Assembly: GCF_009709575.1 (NCBI RefSeq)
Contig: NZ_WIXO01000001.1
Coordinates: forward strand, 5,706,001-5,770,000
DNA: 64,000 nt
Source: Streptomyces taklimakanensis
Lineage (GTDB): Bacteria > Actinomycetota > Actinomycetes > Streptomycetales > Streptomycetaceae
Reading direction: 5' to 3'
Positions within the stretch are counted from its first letter, which is position 1. Every line of letters begins with the position of its first letter. Position numbers and translations under genes: made by a program. The notes under the pieces are model-generated. The model had not been told where the DNA came from and ran no database searches. It saw only the letters and a program-made list of their open reading frames with translations. This document shows positions 13,401 through 38,152 of the stretch, piece after piece.

Positions 13401-13825
13401 TGGCCGCGCGCACCCTGCCCGGACACATGGTCCCCTCGGCCTTCGTCGTGCTGGAGCGCTTCCCGCTCACCGAGAACGGCAAGACCGACCGGGCCGCCCT
13501 GCCCGCGCCCGCGCCCGACGGGGAGGAGGCGGCGGCCGGCCACGTCGCCCCCCGCACCCCCACCGAGGAGGCCATGGCCGCCATCTGGGAGGAGGCCCTG
13601 CACACGACCGTGGGGGCGGAGGACGACTTCTTCTCCCTGGGCGGCGACTCCCTGCGCGCCCTGCGCATCGCCTCGCGCGCGGGCGAGGCCTTCGGCGTGA
13701 CCCTCACGCCCCGCGACGTTCTGGTCTCCCGCACCGTCGCCGCACTGGCGGAACAGGTGGAGGAGCAGGTGCTGAGCGAACTCGAAGACGCCGTACGCGG
13801 CGACAGCGACCACGACGAGCGGTGA
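2..13825 (+). CDS. Giant NRPS subunit, 5'-truncated by window: (PCP)-E-[C-A-PCP-E]x2-C-A-PCP
   Basis: This cytoplasmic peptide synthetase lacks its N-terminus. The first possible start (TTG, 14) lies inside a carrier-protein tail, and the frame reads back to base 2 as AGLS before LTSRDVYRYQTVAALA, so the gene begins left of the window. Counting from the TTG, the order is: end of a PCP (1-20); E (40-470, HHLVVDG near 165); C (510-940, HHLILDG near 648); A (about 978-1460); PCP (Ser1518 in LGGDSI); E (1570-2010); C (2036-2480); A (2500-2990); PCP (Ser3035); E (3090-3530); C (3558-4000); A (4020-4500); PCP (Ser4546). All three C domains follow an E domain and have the PLTPxQxGM start of D-accepting condensation domains. 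There is no thioesterase. The gene stops 13 nt before the next synthetase, with an SD-like gagg at the junction, so the two are surely one operon. Confidence 0.95.
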   Translation, partial: AGLSLTSRDVYRYQTVAALARCADAAAGHRPAAPASVPATGPAPLTPIQHWLFESGAERAGHYAQTLSVELADTVDATALEDALNDVVAHHDALRSRFVPADGTTTAGPEGVGWHIDGRAPRFRLARHTGPDTDAPHLGPFDLRHGPLLRAVLHDRGADRPRVLHLAVHHLVVDGVSWRVLLEDLDRAYGARRAGRDGAAALPPKSSPLRHWARRLAAHAAEGGFEDERAYWERSTEGATADLPTDRAGADGTHADTHTDINTYASTRSVTVRLTPEDTSALLRVLPDTYRTQANDVLLSALGRVLCEWTGHDRVLVEVEGHGREELFADVDTSRTVGWFTTRHPVALAVPPDAGWDTVLKGVKEQLRSVPRHGLGHDALRYLTRGGTPPRTPTAQVGFNYLGRFGLPDGRESLYRGPFRTLELDADPAAPRPYALEVVGRLDGDALEFTWFHSERLHREETVADLAGRFADALAGIARHAARPGTGGRTSSDFPLARLDQAAVDRVVGDDPGAVEDVHPLTPTQAGMLFHRLSQDDRSVYFQQLTFVLDGVSDPAVLAAAWQRVTDRTPVLRGRVVWQDVPEPLLVVQRHTPVPVTHLDWRELSEDEREDRLREFLARDRERGIDLTRAPLQRLVLARLPDGGVRVVWSFHHLILDGWSLFQVLSDVFACHALLSGPAAADGGEADRALPARPPFRDYVAWLRDRDWAEAERHWRARLAGLTETTALPYDREPHEAHHAESTRAVRVTVPEATTRALEGLAKTAGLTLNTLVQGAWALLLSRQAGRPEVVFGTTVSGRPPELPGAEDMTGLFIATLPTRVTVPRDGTLLEWLRRLQWEQGEDRPFDYVPLTRMKAFTDLPERTALFDSIVVFENYPVDDDLAAAHGLRLSGLDGIETTNYPLSLVAYPGPELALRLGYDPELFDAATAARLAEYLTVLLRGMAADPERPPARLPLLTDARREQVLREWNDTATDTPEATVADLFAAQVRRTPDAVALEAGDERLTYRELDARAAALADRLAALGVAPERPVGVLMDRSAALVVAQLALVRTGGVYVPLDGRAPRERLRRMLAEAGADLLLTGGVWEETARAVLPGGDVLRPDGEGTDRAAGHASGHTAETAVRPDNVQYLMFTSGSTGTPKGVAVRQRDVAALALDRAFADHGRVLVHSPHAFDASTYELWVPLLRGGTAVLAPPSELDAAVVRRAITEQGVRCLWLTAGLFRLLAQEDPTCLRGAAQVWTGGEAVPGAVVRRVLDACPGLTVVDGYGPTETTTFATRRAFRAGDPLPAVLPIGRPLDNTRVYVLDDALQPQPPGVPGELYIAGAGVARGYAGRPGTTAARYLADPFGPPGGRMYRTGDIVRWSADGELHFVGRADDQVKIRGFRVEPAEIEARLTAHPTVAEAVVSVYEHAGRKRLAAHLVPAPAAAVPSAAELRAHLSAELPDYMLPAAFVTVPELPLTANGKVDRRRLPAPDWSEAGGTAYRAPTTEAERVLAGIWAELLGVERVGTDDNFFMLGGDSILSIQVVSRARAAGLALTPRDLFRHPTVAALAAATGTAAPAAGTGPVHGEVALTPIQHWFLDPGPRRPEFFDQRVVVETPDVPDPAALRRALAALWAHHDALRSRFVRQADGEWRQHCATADAEPPELLEIHDLTGLDAAAAEEVEAGVSAAAHTAFRLDDGPLLTARLFTGAAGRPARLLLAVHHLVVDGVSWRVILEDLETAYRQALAGEPVRLPDRTTSVQEWARRLRAHTEAGGFDAERAHWEEVARHCEAPLPVDASGDNTAADLRAVTVRLDRRRTDDLLRKVPGVYRTRIDDVLLTALGRVLAEWTGRRTVAVGLEGHGREDHLFDDVDLSRTVGWFTTLFPVALRVPDGDWGAALKSVKEQLRSVPGRGLGHGALRYLARDERLADAPMPGISFNYLGRFDWSADGGALIRSVPGGLGGAEAPESTRPHLLDVVARVEDDGLEITWYHSAGLHREETVADLAAGMVRALEDIVAHCSRPDAGGRTPSDFPLVRLDQAAVDRVVGDGREVADLYPLTPMQAGMLFHSLMDPDSRTYVNQVQLVLSGVTDPQALATAWQRTVDANPMLRTRLVWQETAEPLQAVQQRATVPVTHLDWSGRPAEGCERDLDELLDRDRRAGIDLTRAPLMRLVLIRLSPKRVRMVWTFHHVLLDGWSAAQVFDEVCERYAALTAGRRPRVPDRAPFGDYLGWLARQDTGSAERYWREALAGFSVPTELPRDRRPAEAHRTSSTGTVRVTLDAGVSARLRETAQRAGLTVNTVLQGAWALLLSRYGGGDDVVFGTTVSGRPAELPGVTSMVGLFINTLPTRARIDGRRDLVEWLRDLQSAQSESRRHDFVSLAQLQTWSEVPGGTNLFDSIVVFENYPFDSGALARHGLAVEQERDLEPTNYPLSVVVAPGDTLAVALDYDPDAFDAATVEGLGASLRTLLTEMAVDPGRCLADLPLVEPERGRHLIDRLGGPVVRTPGRTLPEAFSEQVARTPDAPAVLAGGERLTYRQLDERANRLARLLVDAGAGPERFVALALPRTADLVVALLAVLKSGAAYLPVDPAHPAERIAFLFDDVRPDAVVTSAETAGRLPAGPFTRITLDDPVCAERLAAASAADIGADERRGTLLPDHPAYVIHTSGSTGRPKGVVVAHGSVVALADWAAAEFGGRGFAHVVASTSLNFDVSVFEIVAPLLAGGCVEVVRDLLALAERPDAWQAGLLSAVPSALGRLLEEDTARVTADTVVLAGEALPAGTVRRVREAVPGCRVMNVYGPTEATVYATAWTCDPADPERVPPIGRPIGGARAYVLDDRLRPVPAGAPGELYLAGTGVARGYLGRPGLTASRFVADPFGEPGSRMYRTGDLARWTTDGELLYLGRSDDQVKVRGFRIELGEVEAALARHPRVTSAAARVVEHDGHRRLVGYAVSRGDRAPDPAELRAFLADTLPDHLVPAVVVPLERLPLGATGKLDRRALPEPVWTAPAAGGDRPPRTDAEKALAAIWSEVLGVPEVGVEDNYFALGGDSILGIRIVSAARRAGLALTPRHLFLHQTVAELAAAAEELPDRAPTAAEQGPVVGEALLTPVQHWLFDELTGDPAHFTQSLSFHLSADTDEALLRDALAAVLEQHDALRLRFEPVDGGRWRQWGAAPGDAPHLEVHDLPLGATAGADATLRGVADALCSGFDLAAGPLLRAALCRPGGGPGGDRRPVLLLAAHHLVVDAVSWRVILEDLDAAYRALRAGDRVDLGPKTTSFHAWARRLAEHTAAGGFDDELAHWRDVDGVGALPTDLDGDNDATREETLTVGLDGEDTRRLLQDVPDAYRTRVNDVLLCALGRVLARWTGRDRVAVTLEGHGREDLFDDVDLARTVGWFTTMYPVALDVPRDADTGTALKSVKEGLRAVPRGGLGYGALRHLRPETGPRLPDLPQIGFNYLGQQDWDVPADGLLHAPRDGLTGGMDRAADRPHLIDVVGRVVDKRLEFTWAYSRGVHRRETVARLAAEMADELREIVRHCARPDAGGRTPSDFPLAPLDQATVDRLVGTGRDVVDVYPLTPTQTGMVVHGMDDPGRGMYVEQITFVVDGVRDPRLLAAAWQHVVDRTPVLRTAVVLSGVPVPLQVVRRGADLPVTEHDWSALTGAERDAELERLLEADRARGIALDSAPLLRVALIRLGPDEVRVVWTFHHLLLDGWSVFHVLSDVMACHAALARGNEPRLPDRRPFADYAAWLAARDTDRAEEHWRRVLADLTAPTALPYDRRPAQGAAARSGTWLSRWLGEAETARLADFARRHRLTLNTVVQGAWALLLSRWSGEREVCFGTTVSGRPADLPGADTITGLFITTLPARITVDGGAPCDAWLREVQSARAEDRRFDHVPLTDLHAWSGLPAGATMFDSLLVHENYPVGDATAGEHGVRVRDLDAREATNYPLTVVISPGDRLGVELGYDPRYFEEATARSLAGQLLHTLRTLADSGEAVRLDEVDVLPPEERARLVRGPARPRSRSVPPATLPELVEAAVDRRPPAPALSASGLLLSFAEVEERANRLAHRLIARGAGPGDIVALVLPRSADMVLAQLAVAKAGAAFLPVDPGYPDERVALMLRDAAPAVTLDAEQVADLLAAGSDGVPGHRPTDTDRVRPLDLDDPAYVIYTSGSTGTPKGVVVTHRGLAGFAAAEAEHYRVGPGDRVLAFATPSFDASVLELCMALPSGARLVVPRPGPLLGAELADVLRGERVTHTLLPPAALATLPPDTPGTLPDLKTLVVGADACGPEAVARWAPHHRMINSYGPTEATVVATWSDPLEPDGDAPPIGRPLPATGAYVLDARLRPVADGVAGELWLSGPALARGYLGRPGLTASRFVADPFGEPGSRMYRTGDLVRRDARGELHYLGRTDHQLKLRGHRIEAGEVEATLVRHPAVLDAVVSVREDEPGLPRLVAHVLAAPDAEAPAAAELRALAARTLPGHMVPSAFVVLERFPLTENGKTDRAALPAPAPDGEEAAAGHVAPRTPTEEAMAAIWEEALHTTVGAEDDFFSLGGDSLRALRIASRAGEAFGVTLTPRDVLVSRTVAALAEQVEEQVLSELEDAVRGDSDHDER
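1537..6090 (+). other. Visible module 1: C-A(Val-like)-PCP-E
   Basis: By-eye alignment to the GrsA pocket gives D-A-Y-W-W-G-G-T-F-K, from FDASTYE, CLWLTAG, VWTGGE, VDGYGPTE and TTTF. This belongs to the valine-type family of codes. The E domain predicts a D residue. Confidence 0.6.
6105..10640 (+). other. Visible module 2: C-A(unassigned)-PCP-E
   Basis: Pocket residues read D-V-F-S-V-A-V-V-Y-K, from FDVSVFE, LLSAVPSA, VVLAGEA, MNVYGPTE and TVY. I cannot assign this code with confidence; a small residue such as Ala is only a guess. The E domain predicts a D residue. Confidence 0.55.
8552..8639 (+). repeat. 88-nt exact repeat, copy 1 (A domain of module 2)
   Basis: The block coding for LGRPGLTASRFVADPFGEPG and the following RMYRTGDL region is identical, base for base, to 13079-13166 in module 3. 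Confidence 0.85.
10675..13822 (+). other. Visible module 3: C-A(hydrophobic?)-PCP
   Basis: Pocket residues read D-A-L-L-V-G-S-V-V-K, almost the same as module 8 (D-A-L-L-I-G-S-V-V-K). This suggests a hydrophobic, perhaps aromatic, substrate. There is no E domain, so an L residue is passed to the next protein. Confidence 0.5.
13079..13166 (+). repeat. 88-nt exact repeat, copy 2 (A domain of module 3)
   Basis: Identical to 8552-8639, including third codon positions. The flanking bases differ, so the match ends sharply on both sides. Confidence 0.85.
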
Positions 13826-13838
13826 GGACCGAACAACC

Positions 13839-33896
<20,058 letters not shown>

Positions 33897-34088
33897 GGAG
33901 GACCCACCGTCCCGACGGGGTGCCGCCGGGACGCGCCCGGCACACCCCGGCGGCGCCCCGGGCGCCGTGCGCCGACCGCGCCGGGCCCTCCGGGGGCCTC
34001 CCCGCGAGACCCACACCGCCGACGGACCGAACAGGGCCGGCCGCTCCGGGCCGGCCGGAGAACCGAACCCACGACGGGAGAGCGTGAC

Positions 34089-34292
34089 ATGGACGAGAAC
34101 ACCCGCTACCAGGTGCTGCGCAACGACGAGGAGCAGTACTCGCTGTGGCCGGTCGACGTCGAGGTGCCCGCCGGCTGGCACCCCGTCGGCAAGGAGGGCA
34201 CGGAGGCCGAGTGCTCCGCCTACGTCGACGAGGTGTGGACCGACATGCGCCCGCGCAGCCTGCGCGAACGGATGGAGAACGCCGGGGCCTGA
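34089..34292 (+). CDS. MbtH-like NRPS accessory protein
   Basis: This 67-residue protein has the family hallmarks: NDEEQYSLWP near the start, the GWHPVG turn, and WTDMRPRSLRERM at the end, with the three conserved Trp residues. MbtH-like proteins bind A domains and are needed for folding or activity of many actinobacterial NRPSs, so this one most likely serves the two synthetases just upstream. The ATG at 34089 has a good SD (gggag at 34076-34080). The 192-nt gap after the NRPS holds only a small hairpin (GCCGGG, 5-nt loop, CCCGGC at 33925-33941). A very strong hairpin 11 nt after the stop codon marks the end of the operon. Confidence 0.95.
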   Translation: MDENTRYQVLRNDEEQYSLWPVDVEVPAGWHPVGKEGTEAECSAYVDEVWTDMRPRSLRERMENAGA

Positions 34293-34302
34293 CCCGTGCC
34301 CC

Positions 34303-34340
34303 CGGTGCCGGGGCGCGGTGAACGCCGCGCCCCGGCACCG
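34303..34340 (+). terminator. Strong hairpin terminator after the NRPS-MbtH operon
   Basis: A perfect 16-bp inverted repeat (34303-34318 pairing with 34325-34340) with a 6-nt loop, beginning 11 nt after the MbtH stop. There is no U-run, as is usual for Streptomyces hairpin terminators. Confidence 0.8.
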
Positions 34341-34446
34341 TCCTGTGCCACACCACCGCATCGGTCCGGCCCCCACGCACCGCCGAGCCGCGCCCCACCG
34401 CGACGAGGCCGCTCCGCCCCGCACCGCTCCATCACGAGGAGTCGCC

Positions 34447-34959
34447 ATGACGCCCACCCTGCGCACCGAACGGCTGGAGTTCAGGCCCTACCGACCCCAG
34501 GACGAGGACGCCTTCGTCGCTCTCCTGCGCGACGAGGAGGTGTGCCGCTGGATGGGGCAGGAACGGATACCCGAGGCGGACATCCGGGTGCTGTTCCGCG
34601 CCATCCTCACCGACGTGTACCCCAAGCGCCTGTTCGACATCTGGGGAGTGTGGTGCGACGGGGTGTACGTCGGGCACGCGGAAGTGAAGAAGACCGGCAA
34701 CGTCGACGGTCACGAACTCGTCACCGCGCTCGCCCCGGAGTTCTGGGGCAGGGGACTGGGCACCGAAGCGGTCCGCGGCCTGCTGCGTCACGCCGCCGAC
34801 AACCTGGGGCTGGAGGAGGCCTACGGCATGGTCGGGGCGGAGAACACCGCCAGTCTGGCGATGTGCCGTCGCCTGGGCTTCCGGCACGTGCGCGACGTGG
34901 TGGGCGACGACGGCACGGTGACGAAGATGCTGGTGATCTCCACCGCCGACGCGATCTGA
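34447..34959 (+). CDS. GNAT (RimJ/RimL-type) N-acetyltransferase
   Basis: A 170-residue cytoplasmic protein of the acetyl-CoA-dependent GNAT family. The start TLRTERLEFRPYRPQDEDAF is typical of the RimJ/RimL branch. The acetyl-CoA loop is EFWGRGLGTEAV near residue 100, followed by the conserved ENTASLAMCRRLGFRH segment. The ATG at 34447 is chosen because cgaggag lies 6 nt upstream and the family N-terminus starts there; the frame is open further upstream, but that part is antisense-like composition. The gene lies beyond the NRPS terminator, so it may be a neighbour rather than a tailoring enzyme, though acetylation of an amine in the peptide or self-protection cannot be ruled out. Confidence 0.88.
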   Translation: MTPTLRTERLEFRPYRPQDEDAFVALLRDEEVCRWMGQERIPEADIRVLFRAILTDVYPKRLFDIWGVWCDGVYVGHAEVKKTGNVDGHELVTALAPEFWGRGLGTEAVRGLLRHAADNLGLEEAYGMVGAENTASLAMCRRLGFRHVRDVVGDDGTVTKMLVISTADAI

Positions 34960-34962
34960 CGC

Positions 34963-34996
34963 CCCGTTCCGCGGCGGGACCGCGCCGCCGAACGGG
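34963..34996 (+). terminator. Hairpin directly after the GNAT gene
   Basis: Arms 34963-34976 and 34983-34996 pair along 14 positions with one mismatch. It starts 4 nt after the stop codon. Confidence 0.6.
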
Positions 34997-35000
34997 AGTG

Positions 35001-35039
35001 CGCCCGCTGCCCGGACGGTCGGCGTCGGGGCAGCGGGCG
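35001..35039. terminator. Bidirectional hairpin between convergent genes
   Basis: A perfect 12-bp stem (CGCCCGCTGCCC at 35001-35012 with its complement at 35028-35039) lies between the plus-strand GNAT and the minus-strand lectin and can serve both. Confidence 0.7.
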
Positions 35040-35078
35040 AGGGTGGAAGCCCGTGTCGGACCCTCGGGTCGGACCGCC

Positions 35079-35639
35079 TCAGACCACCGTGGCCGTCCAG
35101 CGCTGCTGTACCTGCCCGTGGCAGTCCCACTGGGTGACCTGGGTGAGCGTGGTGCCGTCGAGGGTCTGGTCCATGCACTTGCCGCTGTACTTGTTGACCA
35201 ACGTGAACTGGTTGCCGTTCTCGACGCCGACGCGCGCCCAGAGTTGGTCCTCGTAGCCCCTGTTGCAGCCGTAACCGGCCAGCCTGTGGCCGTTCTCCAC
35301 GCTGTGGTAGCCGTTGACCAGGCACGTTCCCGACGCCCTGTTCCGGAGTTGGAACCAGTCGCCCTGGACGGGAACCACCTCCCACGCCTGGTTCTGTCCG
35401 CCGTGCGCGGGGTAGAGGGTGACCGGATTGCCCGGTTCCGGCGAGCCGTAGGCCATGTCGAGCACGAGGTTCGGGTCCTTCACCGTGCGGATGACCAGAG
35501 TCTGCGGGGCCACCTGGGCGGTCGACGCGGCGGGTTCCGCGGCGGGTTCCGCGGCGGCGGCCGGCGTCCCGGACAGGCCGGTGAGCGTCAGGGCCAGCAG
35601 CGCCGCGCCGCCGAGAGCCGTCTGTCGGACGAAAGGCAT
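35079..35639 (-). CDS. Secreted ricin-type beta-trefoil lectin
   Basis: A 186-residue protein with a Sec signal peptide (MPFVRQT, a hydrophobic run LGGAALLALTLTG, then an AAAA cleavage region before EPAAEPAA). The rest is one ricin B-type beta-trefoil with the three expected QxW motifs (QAW, QLW, QRW), one per repeat, and paired Cys residues. Such modules bind sugars, and no catalytic domain is attached, so this is a stand-alone extracellular lectin, perhaps for cell-wall or plant polysaccharide. The start at 35639 is preceded by the strong SD gaaggaga; the frame stays open upstream but without signal-peptide logic. It shares a terminator with the convergent GNAT gene. Confidence 0.88.
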   Translation of the reverse strand: MPFVRQTALGGAALLALTLTGLSGTPAAAAEPAAEPAASTAQVAPQTLVIRTVKDPNLVLDMAYGSPEPGNPVTLYPAHGGQNQAWEVVPVQGDWFQLRNRASGTCLVNGYHSVENGHRLAGYGCNRGYEDQLWARVGVENGNQFTLVNKYSGKCMDQTLDGTTLTQVTQWDCHGQVQQRWTATVV

Positions 35640-35982
35640 GCCGTCTCCTTCGAGGATGGGGCCGTCCGCCGTGGAGGCGTGACGGTGCGGAACCAGAGTC
35701 GGGGGGAGAGCGACGCTCGGAACACCGCGCGGCGACCAAACCCCCTGAACGACGGATCCGGCGGCACGGGGCGAGAAGGGAGCGGCACGCACGCCGGTCG
35801 CACGCGGGAGTGAGGGGTGCGGCCGGCCGCCTCGCGCGGAACGGAGCCCGTGGGGCGTGCCCCGCCGCCGGGACGGAGGGCACGCGCGGCGCGCGGCAAC
35901 ATCGGCCCGGTGCCCGCCGCGGTGTCCACCGGATGCCGGAGTGCCCTGTGTGAGGGTTCAGATGACGGGGCACCGGTCCTGC
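35640..35982. other. Non-coding stretch between divergent lectin and type III PKS operon
   Basis: About 340 bases without a convincing gene. It must hold the promoters of the lectin (minus) and the PKS operon (plus). Apart from the lectin SD (35644-35652), I see no clear -10/-35 pair or operator. Confidence 0.5.
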
Positions 35983-36135
35983 ATGCGCATCGTGGTCACC
36001 GGGGCGACCGGGAACATCGGCTCCGTCCTCGTCCGACACCAGTGGGTCGAGGACACGCACGCCCCTGCCGGCCCGGCCCGGCGGCCCCCCGTCCTCGGCG
36101 CCGACACCTCCGCGCCCGCGCGGCGACGCCCGTGA
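35983..36135 (+). pseudogene. Remnant of a Rossmann-fold NAD(P)-binding protein, coupled to UbiA
   Basis: This 50-residue ORF begins MRIVVTGATGNIGSVLVRHQ, which is exactly the N-terminal dinucleotide-binding strand and TGATGxIG loop of NAD-dependent epimerase/NmrA-like proteins. It loses the family pattern after about 25 residues (APAGPARRPPVLG) and stops, whereas intact members run to about 300 residues. It looks like the decayed 5' end of an SDR or epimerase. Its TGA overlaps the GTG start of the UbiA gene (GTGA), so translation of the remnant may still matter as a coupling leader. Being a purely accidental ORF is unlikely given the match; being a functional short peptide is possible. Confidence 0.6.
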
Positions 36136-36971
36136 CCGCCGGCGAAGCGGCCCCGGCCCGCCCCGGACCGTCACCCGTGCGCGCGCTGCTCGCCGCCGCC
36201 CACGGCGGCCCGGCCCTGGCGGTCACCGCCGTCGCGGGCCTGCTCGCGCTCCGCGGCGACCTGCCCCCGTCCGACGCCGCCGTCGTCACCGCGGCGGTGT
36301 TCACCGGCCAGCTCACGATCGGTTGGGGCAACGACCTGCGCGACCTCTCCCGCGACCGTGCCGTCGGCCGCACCGACAAGCCGTTGGCCACCGGAGACCT
36401 CCCGGTCGACCGGGTGGTACGCGCCCTGGTCGTGGCCGCACTCGCCTGCCTCGTGCTGTCCGCACTCGCCGGCCGACGCAGCGCGCTGGTCAACGTCGTC
36501 CTCGGGGTCGGCGCGGGACACGCCTACAACCTCGGGCTCAAGGCCACCTGGTGGTCCTGGGCGCCGTACGCCTGCACCTTCGGGACGCTGCCCTCGGTGG
36601 TGACCCTCGCCGGCCCCGACCCGGCCTGGGCGCCGCTGTGGGCGACCGGCGCCGGCGCCGCGCTCGGCGTCGGGGCGCACCTGCTCAACACGCTGCCCGA
36701 CCTCGCCGACGACGAGCGCACCGGCGTCCGCGGCCTGCCGCACCGGATCGGCGAACGCCCCGCGCGCGTCCTGGCCGCCGTGCTGCTGCCCGCCGCCTCG
36801 CTGCTCGCCGCGCTCGGGCCCGCCGGGCGCCCACCGGTGTGGGCGTGGCCGGTCCTCGCGCTGGTGGCCGTCCTCGCGGTGCTCACGTTGGTCGCCCGCG
36901 GCCGTGCCCCCTTCCGGGCGGCGATGGCCATCGCCCTGCTCGACGTCGTGCTGCTCGTGGCGGCCGGCTGA
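36132..36971 (+). CDS. UbiA-family prenyltransferase (integral membrane)
   Basis: A 279-residue polytopic membrane protein of the UbiA superfamily, which transfers a polyprenyl group from its diphosphate to an aromatic or other acceptor. The first Mg-diphosphate motif is N67-D68-x-x-D71-x-x-x-D75 in GWGNDLRDLSRD; the second is D190-x-x-D193-D194 in LPDLADDERTG. Hydrophobic segments alternate with these loops as in the family. The GTG at 36132 is chosen because it overlaps the preceding short ORF (GTGA) and gives a normal family length; the frame is open further upstream, but with Arg/Pro-rich shadow sequence. Its stop overlaps the next start (TGATG). With the type III PKS two genes on, the likely acceptor is a resorcinol- or quinone-type ring. 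Confidence 0.9.
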   Translation: MTAGEAAPARPGPSPVRALLAAAHGGPALAVTAVAGLLALRGDLPPSDAAVVTAAVFTGQLTIGWGNDLRDLSRDRAVGRTDKPLATGDLPVDRVVRALVVAALACLVLSALAGRRSALVNVVLGVGAGHAYNLGLKATWWSWAPYACTFGTLPSVVTLAGPDPAWAPLWATGAGAALGVGAHLLNTLPDLADDERTGVRGLPHRIGERPARVLAAVLLPAASLLAALGPAGRPPVWAWPVLALVAVLAVLTLVARGRAPFRAAMAIALLDVVLLVAAG

Positions 36972-38152
36972 TGGCGCCGGCACGCGTCCACTGGGACCTC
37001 GCGGTGGTCGGTGCCGGACCGGCCGGTGCCGCCACCGCCCTGGGCGCGCTGCACGCCGATCCGGACCTGCGCGTCGTCCTTTTGGACCGGGCGGACTTCC
37101 CGCGGGACAAGGCCTGTGGCGACGGGGTGGCCCCGCACGTCCTCGACCTCCTCGCCGAGGTCGGCGTCACCGGCCTGGTCGACGACCGGGTCCCGGTCGA
37201 CCGTCTCCGCCTCGGCCGCGGCGGCCTGACCGTCGAGCGGCGGACGGCCCGCCCGGCGTGGGTGGTGCCGCGCCGGGTCCTCGACGCCCGGCTGGTCGAC
37301 GCGGCGGTCGCCGCCGGCGCCCGGCTCCTGCGGCACCGGGTCCGCGACCTGCGGCGGTACGCCGACGCGGTGGTCCTGGACGGGGAGGTCTCCGCCGCGG
37401 TCGTCGTCGGCGCCGACGGCGCCCACTCGGCCGTCCGCCGCGCGCTCGGCCGGCCCCGCGGACCGATGGCCCTGGCACTGCGCGGCTACGCCCCGGTCGC
37501 CCCCGGACGGCGCGGTGCGCAGGTCATCGAGTTCGGCACCCGGTACCAGCCGTCGTACGCCTGGTCCTTCGACCGCGGTGACGGCCACGCCAACGTCGGG
37601 TACGGCGAGTTCCTCCACGAGGGCCGCCCGGCGCCGTCCCGCGCCCGGCTGTTGGAGCGCCTTGAGGCGCTCCTGCCCGGCGCGACCGAGGGCGGGCGGC
37701 ACTGGATGGGGCACCACCTGCCGCTCTCGACGGCGCGTCGGTGTCCTCCCTCCGGCCGCGTGCTGCTGGTGGGCGACGCCGCCGGCATGGTGAACCCGTT
37801 GACCGGCGAGGGCATCCACCACGCCGTGGCCACCGGAATCGCGGCCGGTCGCGCCGCCGCCGCGGCCCTGCGCGACGGACGGCCCGAGCGGGCGGGGGAG
37901 CGGCACGCCCGCGCCACCCGCCGGATTCTGCAGGCCCACCTGCGCCACACCGCCCTGGCCGCCCGGCTCGCCCGCAGCGCGCGCGTCGTCGAGGCCGGGC
38001 TGCGCGCCGCAGCCGCCGACCAGCGCGTCTTCGACGACCTCGTCGAGCTCGGTCTGGCCCGTGGCCGGCTCACCCCCACCGTCGCGCTCGGTCTCGGCCG
38101 GGCGCTCCTCGTCCCCACCCATCCGACCGGCCGACCCCGGGAGCCAGCATGA
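36971..38152 (+). CDS. Geranylgeranyl-reductase-family FAD oxidoreductase
   Basis: A 393-residue flavoprotein. It has the FAD-binding GAGPAG loop (residues 14-19), the DKACGDG motif (46-52) typical of geranylgeranyl reductases, a VVGADGAHSAVRRALG segment, and the second FAD motif GRVLLVGDAAGMVNPLTGEGI. Members reduce the double bonds of polyprenyl chains on lipids, chlorophyll or quinones; related enzymes act as monooxygenases. The start overlaps the UbiA stop by one base, and the stop overlaps the PKS start (ATGA), so it is translated with both. The setting favours saturation of the prenyl group that UbiA attaches. Confidence 0.88.
   Translation: MAPARVHWDLAVVGAGPAGAATALGALHADPDLRVVLLDRADFPRDKACGDGVAPHVLDLLAEVGVTGLVDDRVPVDRLRLGRGGLTVERRTARPAWVVPRRVLDARLVDAAVAAGARLLRHRVRDLRRYADAVVLDGEVSAAVVVGADGAHSAVRRALGRPRGPMALALRGYAPVAPGRRGAQVIEFGTRYQPSYAWSFDRGDGHANVGYGEFLHEGRPAPSRARLLERLEALLPGATEGGRHWMGHHLPLSTARRCPPSGRVLLVGDAAGMVNPLTGEGIHHAVATGIAAGRAAAAALRDGRPERAGERHARATRRILQAHLRHTALAARLARSARVVEAGLRAAAADQRVFDDLVELGLARGRLTPTVALGLGRALLVPTHPTGRPREPA

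Noticed and set aside
34447..35639. GNAT and lectin genes as parts of the NRPS pathway
   Set aside because: They lie beyond a 16-bp terminator hairpin, the lectin is in opposite orientation and exported, and neither has a feature tying it to peptide synthesis.
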